A DNA stretch of 64,000 nt from Romanomermis culicivorax (Eukaryota > Nematoda > Enoplea > Mermithida > Mermithidae). The stretch spans positions 930,001-994,000 of the forward strand of contig CAWUHX010000043.1 of the NCBI GenBank assembly GCA_963922205.1. The letters are read 5' to 3'. A program made the position numbers and the translations under genes. Every line of letters begins with the position of its first letter. Position 1 is the first letter of the stretch. Below are positions 11,832 to 23,201 of this stretch, piece by piece. Below the pieces are notes generated by a model that was given only the letters and a program-made list of their open reading frames with translations, was not told the DNA's origin and did no database searches.

Positions 11832-11970
11832 ATGGCTAGCGAAAAAAGTAAACTAGACAACTTGAAGTCCATGAAAGGAAGTCGCATATGGCCAATAAAG
11901 ACACCCAAATGTCAAAACTTGAGTTTCGTCCAGAGGAAAAGCAGCGCCGGTGCTTTGCAACCTGCTCCAT
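11832..11970 (+). CDS. Gene 1 exon 1: start and basic cytoplasmic N-terminus
   Basis: Starts at ATG 11832 (MASEKSKLDNLKSMKG) and ends in phase 1 at a consensus donor, CCAT|GTAAGAAC. It encodes 46 residues rich in K, R, S and P with no signal peptide, which fits a cytoplasmic tail. It aligns with exon 1 of gene 2 (38521) through LDNLKSMKG/LSNLKSMKG and SFVQRKS/SFVRKKS. This ATG is chosen because the conserved block begins there and both genes share MA at the start. Confidence 0.75.
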
Positions 11971-12413
11971 GTAAGAACGATAGGGCTATTGGTGTGTAAC
12001 GTGTAGTTTTTGTGGCAGGATTCGTTCAGCTGATTTGATAATTTTCTGGGGTTGAAACGAAAAAAGGGCGTATGAACTTTGACATCCTTTACTAAAGCTA
12101 ACGATGTATCAACTTTGCGGAGCTGTGTACTTATATTCATATCAATATTGAGAGGTCAGTTACAAGTGTTTCTTTTAAAAGTGCTCAGAACTCAGCTGAA
12201 TTGATCAGAATTCCTTAGAATTTCGTTTTTGGATGCTGATCTAGCTTTCCAGTTTTGTAAAAATTCCAAAGAATGAAAATTCTGCCAGGTAGCAGCCAGG
12301 TTCCCGCCAGGGGTCAATTAGGGTTCTGCTCGTGGTCAGAACCCCCAATTCCCCGAGAACATTTGACTTTAGTGTGTTCTAGTAGTTGACAAACAGAACT
12401 TCTCATGCTACAG

Positions 12414-12722
12414 CCAGAGCCCCTATTGGCGGAAAGTCCCATTCAGTGTCCAGTGCTGGCGCGATCCAAAATCAATTGGACTATTTGCGATTGGAGCACG
12501 ACCGAGCCATGCGAGAAGAACGGCGCCAAAATTGCTACCTTTGCGCCATTATAGTCATAAGTCTTAGCATGGCTGCGGCACTGATACCCGTAGCTTTCGT
12601 CAACAAATTTTCGGATTTGATTGGGTGGAATTATACGGAACATGCAGAAAACTTGATCGCCGAATTTTTTTATACTGATAACGCAGATGTTTTTTCGATA
12701 GTGTCAACTACTGCTGCTGAAG
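12414..12722 (+). CDS. Gene 1 exon 2: charged helix and transmembrane segment
   Basis: The acceptor GCTACAG precedes 12414; the donor is AAG|GTTAGTA after 12722; phase 1 to phase 1. Key parts are a serine-rich stretch, a highly charged segment (DYLRLEHDRAMREERR) and a hydrophobic segment of about 23 residues beginning CYLCAIIV. These are followed by the sequon NYT and an acidic stretch. Its length, 309 nt, equals gene 2 exon 2. The first 65 residues are almost identical to gene 2, while the post-membrane part diverges. The segment probably anchors the protein with the N-terminus inside. Confidence 0.85.
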
Positions 12723-12772
12723 GTTAGTATGGAAAATATCGAGAAACATAATAATACTGCACATACCTGTAA

Positions 12773-13006
12773 AGGGTCATTTATACTTGCTTTTTTTCGA
12801 CGGAACAGAACAGATCGTCAACAGCTTGAAACGTTCAGCCTGAAAATCCACTTTCAGTCGGAAAGGATAACTGAAATTTTTTGGAAAACGACCGATGGTA
12901 ACCTCCAACCGAAACAAACGGAACGAAAATTTTCGTTTCGTTCGGTTACGTTGCGTCGATTGCATTTCGTTCTGTTCCGTCGGAAACGGCAAGTATAAAT
13001 GACCCT
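12773..13006. mobile_element. PIF/Harbinger-type MITE with TAA duplication
   Basis: 234 bp with inverted ends AGGGTCATTTATACTTGC and GCAAGTATAAATGACCCT. TAA flanks it at 12770-12772 and 13007-13009. Inner subterminal repeats share CGACGGAACAGAAC. A 3-bp TWA target is typical of PIF/Harbinger. It lies in intron 2 of gene 1 and is not seen in intron 2 of gene 2. Confidence 0.85.
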
Positions 13007-13009
13007 TAA

Positions 13010-14372
13010 GTCCTCCGGTCGGTTGGGGACGGGGGGGGAGGGGTAAAACCGGTGGCATGTCAATTAGTTTGCTCAAGTTGTTATAATTTCGAACCTAAGA
13101 ATTTCAAACGTTTGTCGATTCGCTGAGACGTTAAATTTTGTGGTTGTTGACGTCTATGGACGAACGAGGATTTGTAGGCATGTATATATCGGCGTGGGGG
13201 TTTAGAGGTTGATCTCACAGACTGTGTTTGACCCAACGCAAACAGGTCTTTGATTCCACCGAAATAGTGATTCTTCAAGGCGAGCAAGACTTTCTTCTTC
13301 GAAAATGTAAAAAACTGGATATCAATCGATAGGTATCGTTGATCTATAAAAAGGATGATTCAAAACAGTATACCTTCTTTTCCGACGGAGTTATGAATGG
13401 TTAAATTTTGGCTAAAATTCGGTTGATCACCTCTAGATTTTTCTTTCTGCTGATGCGTGGTTGAAGATGTTTTTCGAGATAATACCTAAGATATAATAAT
13501 CCAAACGAGCATACATGGATGTGGGTGGTTGAGTGGATTTTGGTCATGCCTGTACGTAGTCTGCATGAGAGGGTAAACTGGGACTTGGTCAGTGTAGTAA
13601 ACTGGTTTTGTCTAAGAAACGCAAGCAGAAAAAGCTTGAACGGCCGAGATTGTTTAGTAGTGACTGGGCTATTGTCAAAAAATTGCAAGTCGAGCAGCCT
13701 CTGGGTTAAAAAAAGTGGTAGCAACTCACATATGGTTTAAAAAACCAAAGCAGTAAATTTTTATCTGCCCAAAATCAATGGCTAGCAAATGAGCATCTGT
13801 CAGGCCTTGTAGGGATAATAGCCTACTAGCCCCCTAATGCAAAGGTGTGATTTTAGCCCTCAGTAGATTTTCGCTGATCTCCAGCAACCTCCCGGTAAAC
13901 ATCGGGGAAAGGACGAAGGAAAAGCCTCAGTAGATAAGAAGAGAATGTCGTCAGGAGAATGAAAATGCTGTACTTTAACGATTTTTCAAAAATGCCCATG
14001 CACATGACGGGAGTTCGTGGGTCTCGAACACGAGCCGATTTTAATTGACTTTCAGCAGATTCTTGCTTGATCTCAGCTGAGCAACATTAAAATTTATAAA
14101 TGTGCTAATCAAGTGAATAGTTTCACATATTTGACTGATACAGATTGAAGAGTATACTGCTTGGATGTTAGTAGATTTTTCTTTTCGTTAGGATTATCAA
14201 GGAAAAGAGAATTTATAACCTCATGCATGTATGACCTGTAGACGTTTCTATCGTCGTCCCATCACATTGCTCTGAAGAGGATGTCTATTATGTGTATCCA
14301 TGCTAGCAAGTCGCTGTTGAAATCAGCATTATTTATATTCCTCTTATATATTCCATTCTATGGATTTTTTAG
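13010..14372. other. Remainder of gene 1 intron 2
   Basis: There is a G run near 13030 and weak similarity to gene 2 intron 2 (CGAACCTAAGAATTTCAAACG against CAGACCTAAGAATTTCAAATG at about 39684), confirming common origin. I see no exon in it. Confidence 0.5.
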
Positions 14373-14393
14373 CGCAAATTTTCAATTTTAAAG

Positions 14394-14601
14394 ATCAACT
14401 AATTCAAGAAGAAACGTTTACCACTACTGCTAGCGCGACAATTAGTAAGAAAAAGATGCTATTTACGAAGCTGATAATTAACCTGACAGAATCGTGCATG
14501 AAACTTCAACCTGCGGGCTGTTTCTATCACAAGAACATTTACCCGAATAATTGTCGCAAAAGCACGTGCCATTCAATAATCGTAGATTTGGATATTTTAC
14601 C
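14394..14601 (+). CDS. Gene 1 exon 3: first ectodomain cysteine segment
   Basis: Encodes a threonine/serine stalk followed by NLTESCMKLQPAGCFYHKN and two more cysteines (NNCRK, STCHS), ending LDIL. The donor is ACC|GTAAGAAG (phase 2). Aligned to gene 2, the exon begins at 14394 after TTTTAAAG. A stronger acceptor, TTTTTTAG, lies 21 nt upstream and would add seven in-frame residues, so either start is possible. The sequon NLT is conserved in both paralogues. The four cysteines suggest two disulphides. Confidence 0.8.
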
Positions 14602-15395
14602 GTAAGAAGTTATCGAGTCAATAATCCGGCAGAATTATTTTGATGCACCAAGTCTGTATAAATCTATGTAAATTGCACGATTTTTTTGGATGGATCGGTC
14701 TCTGAATAGTTGTGTAAGGATTGAAGCTCATAAGCATTACTGTTAATACGTTAAGTCCGTACGACAGTAAACCGAATCTGTAAAGAACCTGAAATCCATT
14801 AATTTTCCATGAAATAACTGCAACTTTATGCAAGGAGGTCTTTAACAAGGTTCTGTAAAGCACCAACTTGGTCTAAAAAAGGAGAAATTGGATACCCGAC
14901 TTCTGTATGCCGTAGTTATCAGCTTTTATATTAGTAAATATAGACATTTTAATAAAATAATTTGCAGGTGGTGCAGTAAGCCTCCACCGGATTATATAGA
15001 GATTATGTAAACAGAAAATACGTTTTTTCGGGTTATTGTCGAAAAAAATAACTCATCAACAAAATCCATAAACATTTGGCGTATCTGATCTATTATTAAC
15101 ATGGAATCAAATTCAGCGTAAACGAGGCATTCTACACCACTAGCAGGTGAATGTTTCTCAGAAATCATCTCTTAAGTTGTACTGCGTTCTTTAATCAGTT
15201 CTCAATTAGAACTGCCAGATCCATAAGCATCCGACTCAAAAACAAAATATCGCCACTTTTGAAATTTTTCACATCAATCAAATTTTTTTCTGTCAACTTC
15301 GATTGGGTCTAATCACTCGAACTCCAGCATATGAGATCTCGAATATCGATTTTCTCCAAAGGTCAACTTGTAAGATGTCGATGTAACTGTACCAC
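14602..15395. other. Gene 1 intron 3, left part
   Basis: AT-rich sequence with no exon or repeat that I can name. Confidence 0.4.
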
Positions 15396-15645
15396 TATAG
15401 TCTGTTTTTTTATAAAATTCTTCCAAATAGAAAAGTGACACAAATCAGTAATGTCGTTCAAATCGTTTACAGAAAGCTCTTACCGAAAAATGTTTCACTC
15501 GAAAAATTGTTAAAGGTGAGATCAGTGTGCTCAGAAATTTCCAGTCTTACATGATATATTGTTCGTCAGAAAATCGTGAAAGTCTGAAATACTACCTGCT
15601 TTCTACTTCTATTATTTAGAAGCATTTCAGGAAAAACAGACTATA
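15396..15645 (+). mobile_element. TA-type MITE (TAGTCTG family), copy 2
   Basis: 250 bp with ends TATAGTCTG and CAGACTATA; aligned along its whole length with 7857-8105. It lies in intron 3 of gene 1 and is absent from intron 3 of gene 2, which is only about 260 bp long. Confidence 0.85.
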
Positions 15646-16929
15646 GTTATTTTGGTCTCTGATAAGCCCAAATTTCGAAAAATCAAAGATGACTCGTCAT
15701 AAGTACCTCTAGCACCCTTGGCTAGAACTATTCTACCGACTAATCTTCGTGGAATAATTGTCATGAGAGAACATCAAGTGATGTTGGTCTTCAGTTTTCT
15801 GCGACATATTTATGAGGTCAAGTGTTCGCGCCATGTGGGATATTTCACTGAAGTGTTCTGCAGCATCGGCCACACACAAGCCCTGCAAGAATTTTCCAGG
15901 TGGGAGGATCCTCGGACTTCTTATGAAGGATAAAGTGAGTGAGCAAAAAGACAAAAAGAGAGCTCATAAGCACGTTTATCATACTTAATATGCATTAAAA
16001 ATAATCAAAAAAGTGTCTTCGAAAAAGTTCTGGAGGGTGCTTGACGATTTTCTGCGATTCCAAAGATTTTCCGCGATTCCTTCTAATTTGATTGGAAAAC
16101 CCGAACACTTTCCTGCGTCTTCATCCATTTGCAGTTGATGCATAAATATTCTTCTAATCTGATGTTTTTTACCAAACGCTAGTATTATCCTTTGTCCATT
16201 CATGAATAAATTTTACGGTCAAAAAAATAACAAAGTCAAATTGTAGGAAATTTTTCTGCATGACTGAAAATTAATTTTGGTGGTATTTACTTATACATCA
16301 AAAATGTTCACTTCTCTCATTGGTCGGAACCCGTTCTTTTTTAGGTTTGTCATGTAATTTAGAATGACTAGATCAACTCCGAGACTGAGATGATGCATTT
16401 GTCTGGAACGAGGCGATGGCTGAATCGATACCCCATGCAAAAAATGGTGGTGAAATTATAGGGTGACTAAAAAAACTCAATGATTGGAAAGGCAGGGCTC
16501 AGACACGCCCACTTTTAATTTTGCACCAATCGCAATGATGTAACGTGAAAAAATTATGAATAATTGGAATGGCGTTTCGAAAAAAGTGTTTAAATGTTTT
16601 TCTCGGAAAACCATAACTTATTATTTTGCCAGTTTTTTCAAACAGAAAAATACAATTTTTATACTTGGCTGTTCTTAATTATCATTGATCCATTTTCTAC
16701 TGAGATAAATTTTGACTTGTCTGGAGAATGTTTTCGCCAGCATGTTGCTGGGTGCATTTATGACAGAACCAGTTTGTCCTTTTTACTGTGGCTGTGTAAT
16801 AACTGTCTTCAGTTTTTTGTTTACTGTAGTTGTTCACTGAGTGTCATAAGTTTTAACGATGCATACTATAGATTACGTAGCTTTTTAAAAGATCCAGAAT
16901 GTATGTCGAATGAAATTCGTTAAGATACT
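15646..16929. other. Gene 1 intron 3, middle part
   Basis: No exon or named repeat is recognised. Open frames at 15718-15933 and 16594-16923 have no motif or paralogous counterpart. Confidence 0.4.
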
Positions 16930-17440
16930 ACGGTGGATGAGACTAGCAAAATCAATTAAAAAAAAAGTTTTTTTGCGCCAAGAAAAAAAATTTCACACAG
17001 GGAAAAAAATTTTTTTCAGAAATTTTTGTTTGGAAGCAGAAAAAAATTTGGAACAAAAGAAATTTTGGCCGAAAAAATTTTTTTCCGCTCGGAAAATTTG
17101 TTTTCCGTGACCAAAGTTTAGCAGACCAAAGCTGTCAATAATCCATTTGAATTGGCCGCACCGTACTTCTCTTGCTTTTAGCGTTGCTACATCCAGATGA
17201 AGGGAAACAGAACATACTAATCAGTTGTTGCCGCTCTTGATCGTTGCCGATCTCGGCTGATGCAGGTGCCCGAGAACGACAAAATGAAAATTTCAATTTT
17301 TCATCATCGGGAAAGAAATGTTTCTCACAAGGGAAAAATTTTTTTCTCGGTCAAAATTTTTTTCTATTCTAAAATATTTTTTTCTGCTGCCAAACAAAAA
17401 TTTTCCTTGTATAAAATTTATTTTTCTTGATTTTGCCGAT
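16930..17440. repeat. Foldback of AAAAAATTTTTT-rich units
   Basis: Repeated ..GAAAAAAATTTTTTTC.. units (16975-17110) are followed by their inverted counterpart (17290-17430, with TTTTTTTCTGCTGCCAAACAAAAATTTT). A related single arm lies at 19735-19935. It is probably an AT-rich MITE or the tips of the adjacent foldback element. Confidence 0.45.
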
Positions 17441-17534
17441 CTCAACCGACGATGGTGTTCCAGAGCCACAAGTGCGATAACTGTAAGTTGTTGCCGGCCT
17501 TTTCCACTTACCGGTCTCAGCCGATGGAAGGTGG

Positions 17535-19705
17535 TATTCTCATGTGCGCAATTCCCAAGTGAGCCAATTCCCAATTCAGCGATTCCCACGTGAACGATTG
17601 TCAATTTGGTGAATTCCTAATGAGCGAATTCCTAAATGAGCAAATTCCCAATCGAGAAATTCCCAATTGAGCGAAATCACTATTGAGTGAATTTTCAAAT
17701 GAGCGATTCCAAACGAGCGATCGATAATGTAATAGCACTTTCTTCATATTTTTCTTCTTTGCCTCATATTTTTCTTTGTATGTATTTCTTTTTTCTTTCG
17801 TTTTCTGTGTGTATCGCTCATGTTTTCTTTTTTGTATGTTTTTACGTTTTCATCTTTCGCCTGTGCATTCTGTCATCGTCTTCCTTCTTGTCATCTTATT
17901 TTTTCTTGTTTTGCTCATAATACAATACATTACAAGTTATTTTAAATAACCGTAGTCGTCCGTATAATTCTTGTACAATTCGGCATGCTTGAGTCTTTCA
18001 TCGTTGTGAGTGTGAAAATCTTCATAAAAAATATAAACAAAAGAACGCTGAAAGAAAGAAAACATTGCAACGACCAGATTTGTGAAGCACTTTACTTTAT
18101 CCAAATTATGGATGGTCGGAACCGCGTACAACAGAACGGGAATTCGGGGGCGATACACGGATAATAATAATCGATGGCTGCTTTGATGGCTGCTTTGAGA
18201 CGTCCACAACGACAAATGGAATGCGGGAAGTCATAACAACGGCTTAACTGCTTCCGAAAAAGGGAAAAACTTGCTCTCCAAATAAAACGCTTGCAAATCA
18301 AATGGGGCGTGGGGATCAAAAAACGGAGAATTACAATAATAATAAAATCACGCTTTGCTTCTCTTTAAATAGGACGTTTTTGGCCACTCCCTGGGCGTCG
18401 CCGGAGGTCGTGCTTCTGTCCATCTTCTTCCGCCAATCGTTGCTTCCTGCTTTACTATTCTTGCTAATTTAGTCACGCCCTTTAACGCTTTTCTAGTATG
18501 GCATGCTTTTCGTGTCTTGCTTGCTTCCTACGGTGGGCTTAGCCACACCTTTGCGCTTCTGTGCATGCTTCCTGTATCTGTTCCTCTGAATACACATGTT
18601 TTGTGGGGCCGTCGCTACCATTGCACTTGAGACTACTGTCTGGCAGGGCTTTCACTTTTTACTGTGTGCAGGTGTTGTTTACGATTTTTATGGAGGATTA
18701 CGGTAGCCGTGGAATGCATAGTTTAGTGTAGGTTCTAGGGGACCAGCTCCCGTTTGTGCAAATTAATTGGGGCATCTTAATTGGGCTACTGGGGTGTGAA
18801 CGGATCAAAATAAAGTACTTCACATAATTTTATAGGAATGTTTGGGTGTGAATCCCAGACACCCTTGAGACGATAAATTATGAAAATGAATTAATATTTA
18901 ATAAATGACTATCACATACAGTATGCTATATATCTACAGTACTGCGTTAGCAGGTACGTTACAACATCAAGAGAAAGGAAACAACAGGAAAATAAAAACA
19001 TTAAGAATAAGTGAAAGTATGTGGAAAAGCATAAGAATAAAACATTGAAAAACAACAAGATAGAAAAAGCAAAATAGAGAAAGCAGCAAGGAAGAAAGAA
19101 AAAATAATGTGAACAAAAAAAGAAAGAAAAGGGATAATAGAAAAAGATAAAGAAGTAAAAGTAACAAACTAAGGTGAAAGGCAGGTAAGAATGAAGAAAA
19201 GTCACAAAAGATAAAATTAAATAGGAATTGTATGAGAATTATATGGGAGGCAATTATGCTTATTAAAAAATGACAAGTTGTAATGTATTTTTTTATGAGC
19301 AATAGAGAAAAAAGTAAATGACAAGGAAAGAGAAAGTGGAAGAAAGCAGAGACAAAGGATTAAAAATGAAAAATACATAAATGAAAACATAAGCAACACA
19401 CAGAACGAAAGAAAAAAGAAATATATATAAGCAAAAATATAAGGTAAAGAAGGAAAATGTGAAGAAAGTGTTATTACATTCTCTACCACTCGTTTGGAAT
19501 CGCCCAATTGGGAATTCGCTCATTTGGGAATTCGCTCAATTGGGAGTCGCGCACATGGGAAGTTCTCAATTAGAAATTCGTTTATTTGGCAATTCGCTCA
19601 ATTGGGAATCGCTCACATGGTAATTCGCTCACTTTGGAATTCGCTTACTTGGGAATCTCTCAATTAAGAATCGCTCACTTGGGAATCACTCACTTGGGAA
19701 TAGAG
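17535..19705. mobile_element. Foldback element, copy 2, split by a solo LTR
   Basis: Left arm 17535-17940 and right arm 19260-19705 are inverted repeats sharing CGATTCCAAACGAG and long pyrimidine/purine tracts. The tips carry arrays of GAATTCGCTCAATTGGGAATCGCTCA. The interior matches 10880-11310 of copy 1 in inverse orientation, except that an ~900-bp solo LTR interrupts it. Confidence 0.75.
18066..18963 (+). mobile_element. Solo LTR, family 1, copy 1
   Basis: 898 bp beginning TGCAACG and ending CGTTACA (TG..CA ends), flanked by ACAT at 18062-18065 and 18964-18967. It aligns end to end with 44486-45368. The uninterrupted sequence can be read in the other foldback copy (inverse of 11160-11200), which confirms the insertion point. 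An AATAAA-like site lies near its 3' end. No internal retroelement genes of this family are in the window. Confidence 0.9.
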
Positions 19706-19734
19706 CAATGCAAGCGCCCGAGACCGGCAAATTG

Positions 19735-19940
19735 GAAATTTCAATTTTTCATAATCGAAAAAAATTTTTGAACGGAAAAAGTTTATTTTGGGCTAAATTT
19801 TTTTTCTGTTCCAAAATTTTTTTTCTGCTGCCAAATAAAAACTTTCTGGCATAAAATTTTTTTCTATGTGAAAATTTTTTTCTGTGTGAAATCTTTTTTT
19901 AGCGGAAATTGTTTTTCTTGATTTTTCCGGTCTCGTCCAC
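19735..19940. repeat. AAAATTTTTTTTC repeat, single arm
   Basis: Related to 17290-17430 by TTTTTTCTGCTGCCAAA and CTTGATTTT.CCG.TCTC. It lies between the foldback element and exon 4 of gene 1. Confidence 0.45.
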
Positions 19941-20034
19941 TATATATTCCAGTGCACAAAAACCTGGGTACGTCGAAAATTAAATTGACCAAATACCGTT
20001 CGAATATACCTCTCTAGACGAGTGAATTTTATAG

Positions 20035-20318
20035 ACACCATGAGGGTTGGAATTTATGGGTATGGAATTATTGGAACGAAACGCGTTCCATTGACGTCGA
20101 AGATTGGACGCCTTGTGTCCCTGGTAGGCTTTGCATCGGCGGTCACTGCGTTGATCATCCGGACGCTTTACAGCATGCTGTACCGCAACAGCAACCAGGC
20201 GGCGTACGCGTCGAGTGCGACAAGGAAAAGTCTTGCGTCAGATTTCAAGAAAAATTGATCCAGGGGAAAAATGCTCTAAAATTAACAACTTGCGAAAATC
20301 GATCTTGTGTGAAAAAAG
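20035..20318 (+). CDS. Gene 1 exon 4: main cysteine-rich module
   Basis: The acceptor TTTTATAG precedes 20035; the donor is AAAAAAG|GTTTGT after 20318; phase 2 to phase 1. It encodes WVWNYWNET, then DWTPCVPGRLCIGGHCVDHP, an EC..KSC pair and a T.CENRSC ending, seven cysteines in all. The C-x4-LC-x3-C spacing after WTP is reminiscent of the CG.GK.C..G.C modules of arthropod metzincins and tick salivary proteins, but the match is too short to assign function. Gene 2 exon 4 aligns throughout. The +1 frame is also open, which can mislead gene finders. Confidence 0.85.
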
Positions 20319-20859
20319 GTTTGTCCTTTTTTTAGTAAGCTCCAGGTAAAGTTGGAATGTGAGTATAGTTGCACTATGGTTTTACTGTAGAATGTCTATC
20401 TAAAAGTAAGACAAAGGCGGAGTTCGCAAAAAGTCTTATAGTTTATGAGTTATGAAATTTTAATGAAAAGTAGTGCTACTGTGCAAATTTTAGTACGGAA
20501 CTTTTGTCACTAGGTGGAACTCGACAAGCTCTTTCTTCTTGAGCTGCGTTATGCTTTAGGAAATTGGTTGTCGCCTCGTTTATTATTTCGACGTGGCTCT
20601 AATAGTGTGAATTTTCTCATAATGATTCCCTGTAGTTAAGTATGAAGTGAGTTAGCTTGTAGTACCACAGCAATCTGAATGAATTTTCAACACTATGCAT
20701 AAAATTCATTCACGGATTCTACAGATTATTGCTCATAATTATTTCCTTCAAGTTCCTTCGACCTTGTGAAGAACAAAATGTCTGTTTGGTATTTGTAATG
20801 TACACGTCACTTTTGTTTTTTAGCACTTGATGTTCTTTTTTAATCATTCATCTTTCAAG
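20319..20859. other. Gene 1 intron 4
   Basis: About 540 bp. Its 3' half aligns with 58590-58994 of gene 2, apart from the MITE inserted there, so this is the pre-insertion version of that intron end. Confidence 0.6.
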
Positions 20860-20966
20860 CATGGCCAAATAATATATTCGCCAATGAGATGGCGGTTCGA
20901 TTTTTATCCTGTAGTAACCCTTACCCGGTTGGAATGGAGCCCGGATGCTTTGTAAGTCATACTTGT
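20860..20966 (+). CDS. Gene 1 exon 5: NEMAVRFLSC segment
   Basis: 107 nt encoding (A)WPNNIFANEMAVRFLSC, then PGCFVSHTC. It matches gene 2 exon 5 (59031-59137) in length, frame and phase. The chosen acceptor is ATCTTTCAAG|C. A second acceptor 36 nt upstream (GTTTTTTAG|C) would be in frame but hits TAA at 20841-20843. The donor is TGT|GTGTAC, weaker than gene 2's GAG|GTGAGA. If only the upstream acceptor is used, gene 1 is truncated here. Confidence 0.7.
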
Positions 20967-21299
20967 GTGTACCAGGGTTTTTTATGCATAGTGCATAGTT
21001 TTGTTTGGCCGTGCAGCAACATTTTTTGGCATTTTCTACATGGAACAGAAATTTTTGATCAAAAAGTTTTCTAAATTTTGGGTGTTTCTGCTGAAAAAAT
21101 TGATGAAAAGACGCAGTTCCTGGCTTTTTAGCAAGTTAAAATCCGGAAATTTTCCGGAGCTACGCGCCCGATTAATAACTATAACCTACTGTTAAGGTCC
21201 AAATTACAGAACGCGGGTAAAATAAAAGTAGGGTAAAAGTAAAATCTCGAGTAAGGTAACCCATGTTTAACCCGCCATTTCAGCCGCCTTTTACCTACA

Positions 21300-21485
21300 A
21301 TTTTAGGTACAGTCTCACTTTGACGCCCGTCTTACTTTGGCGCCCGTCTCACTTTGGTGCCCGTCTCACTTTGGCGCCCATCTCATCTTGGCGCCTCGTC
21401 GCCTCGTCTCACTTTGGCGCCCAAGCTATGTCTCACTTTGGCGCCCATCTCACGTAGGCGCCCGTCCTTCTTTGGCGCATTGTAT
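21300..21485 (+). repeat. CTCACTTTGGCGCCC tandem array, left
   Basis: About ten imperfect units of roughly 17-18 bp, GTCTCACTTTGGCGCCC. The inverted counterpart is at 28140-28350. Confidence 0.85.
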
Positions 21486-21576
21486 GTCCTAATAAACATG
21501 CGATGTGTCTTCATGTAAAAATAATGAGTTACCCTTCTAATCTCCATTCAACAAAAACACTTTTTATGAAACTAAA

Positions 21577-21840
21577 ATGGCTGATTTCGAGGAAGCCTGC
21601 TCTATTCTGTCTTTGTATTGTCAAATGTCAATGTTGGTTTGTGAAAGTAGAGCTAATCCGGATCTTTTTTATTTGTTCAAAAGGAAGAAAGTTAAACGAT
21701 TGGCCATCAGTGGTGAAGTCATGTACTTCGAATGCGTTTCTTGCAACAGTCATCGGAATCCCTTGAGTCATGCTACAGTTCGTGTCAAATCCGGATCATG
21801 GTCACAATCCACTTTGTGGGCCTTACGCGATCCGAGGCAC
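21577..21840 (+). CDS. Unknown ORF inside the inverted-repeat structure
   Basis: From ATG 21577 the frame reads MADFEEACSIL..LYCQMSML, then MYFECVSCNSHRNPLSH and VRVKSGSW, before running into repeat DNA with no counterpart. The normal-looking composition and the C-x2-C...H pattern hint at a real, possibly zinc-binding (FLYWCH-like) exon of a transposon protein. I do not recognise it with any certainty. It lies between the outer array and the TGTGGAA block of the left arm; the right arm lacks it. The call is weak and it may be a captured fragment. Confidence 0.3.
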
Positions 21841-22039
21841 TGTTTTTTCCACATTTGCACTATAATGTGGAAGAAAATCTGGAATGTGGAAAAAATTTTT
21901 GAGGTCTTTCCACAAATGTGGAAGAAAAATTTGGGGTTTTGGTGAATTTTAGGAGCTCCAAATTTCACATTTTTCCGGCGCATCGCGCCGGGATATAACT
22001 TTAATAATCATTATTATTTATTAACAAGCTTAGGCGCGG

Positions 22040-22275
22040 CTTTGGCTAAATTTTATAAGTCGGTTTCCAGCCTTCAGTAGCCTAATTTGTATATGAGTTA
22101 TTTGTTAATTTTGAGCATGGATTTCTGTGACTAGTGAGTAGACATTTATTTTTCCTTTAAAATTTTCCTTAGGCTTAGGCTTAGGGTACAGCAGCTGTAC
22201 CCGAAGGGCCACAATTTAACACAATTTAGAAGGGAACCGACTTGTAAAAAAATTCCGCGGCTTTTAGCATGTCTA
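22040..22275. repeat. Dispersed repeat B, uninterrupted copy
   Basis: Matches 3205-3365 plus 3646-3706. It provides the empty-site version of the copy that carries the SINE-like insert. Confidence 0.65.
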
Positions 22276-23201
22276 CCTTTACTTACCATTTAACCTTTAA
22301 TAGTTCTCATAATCTTAAATGTATTATTTCATGTTGAATTGGCAATCTTGAATAAGAATATTATATCTTTATATTTAATGACGATATCTACATTTTTTCC
22401 GTAAGAAATTTTTTGAGAAAGTTCAACATGTCAACTTTCTAAACCTTTTGAAGCGTTTGTTCCTTTCTTAACGTGAATTGAATTCAAAAGCTTCATGGAA
22501 GTATTTTCGGAAAATTTCTACGCTTCTGACTCATAGCTCTTTGGCCAAATTTATAAAAGGTTACGAATAAATTAATGCTTTTAAAATTTTTCGAATGATA
22601 GATTTCTAGAAATTACGATTTATGAACACAAAATTTAAATCTAATTTTTGAGATATATGATCAGAATGATTATCAGAATCATTTAAAAAGCTCAAAATAA
22701 CTTGAGACACAATTTCTGAGAGCTTCTACTTTTTTTACATGGGCCTATGATAAGTTGAAAATTAATCATACCTCAAAATCAGATATTTTGCGTAGTTTCT
22801 TGCTCTGAGTTTCATGGTAACATTCGTTTTGCTTGTAAACGAAAATTCGCGCCGCTACAGTATGCCAAAGTTTGAAAATTGATGATTTTTGGGGATTTTT
22901 CAGTGGTCTTGCTAGCCAAGCGATATTTCAAGATAGGTTTGATCTTATTTGATGAATAAGTACTCATTTTATAAACGAGAGAATAAGCTCTCTTTTGATG
23001 TAACATTTACAGTAAATAATTGCAAATTACACTTTTTAATAGAGTTTAAAAAGTCGAAAACGAGCCGTTAAAACCGAAAAAAAATTTTGTTTATAGGCAC
23101 TCCCAAGCACCTTCCCATCGGAAGCCACAGAATTTTATTTTCTTATATTGTAGCTCCTGCATTTTTACTGCATTGGTTAAATCTTCATCAAAATTTTTTT
23201 A

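Noticed and set aside
11853-12140. Minus-strand frame overlapping gene 1 exon 1
   Set aside because: Antisense shadow of the exon and its intron; the + strand frame is conserved in the paralogue, the minus frame is not.
20022-20258. Frame MRVGIYGYGIIGTK, resembling a nucleotide-binding start
   Set aside because: It is the +1 frame of exon 4; the conserved cysteine-rich frame, with correct splice phases in both paralogues, is the real one.
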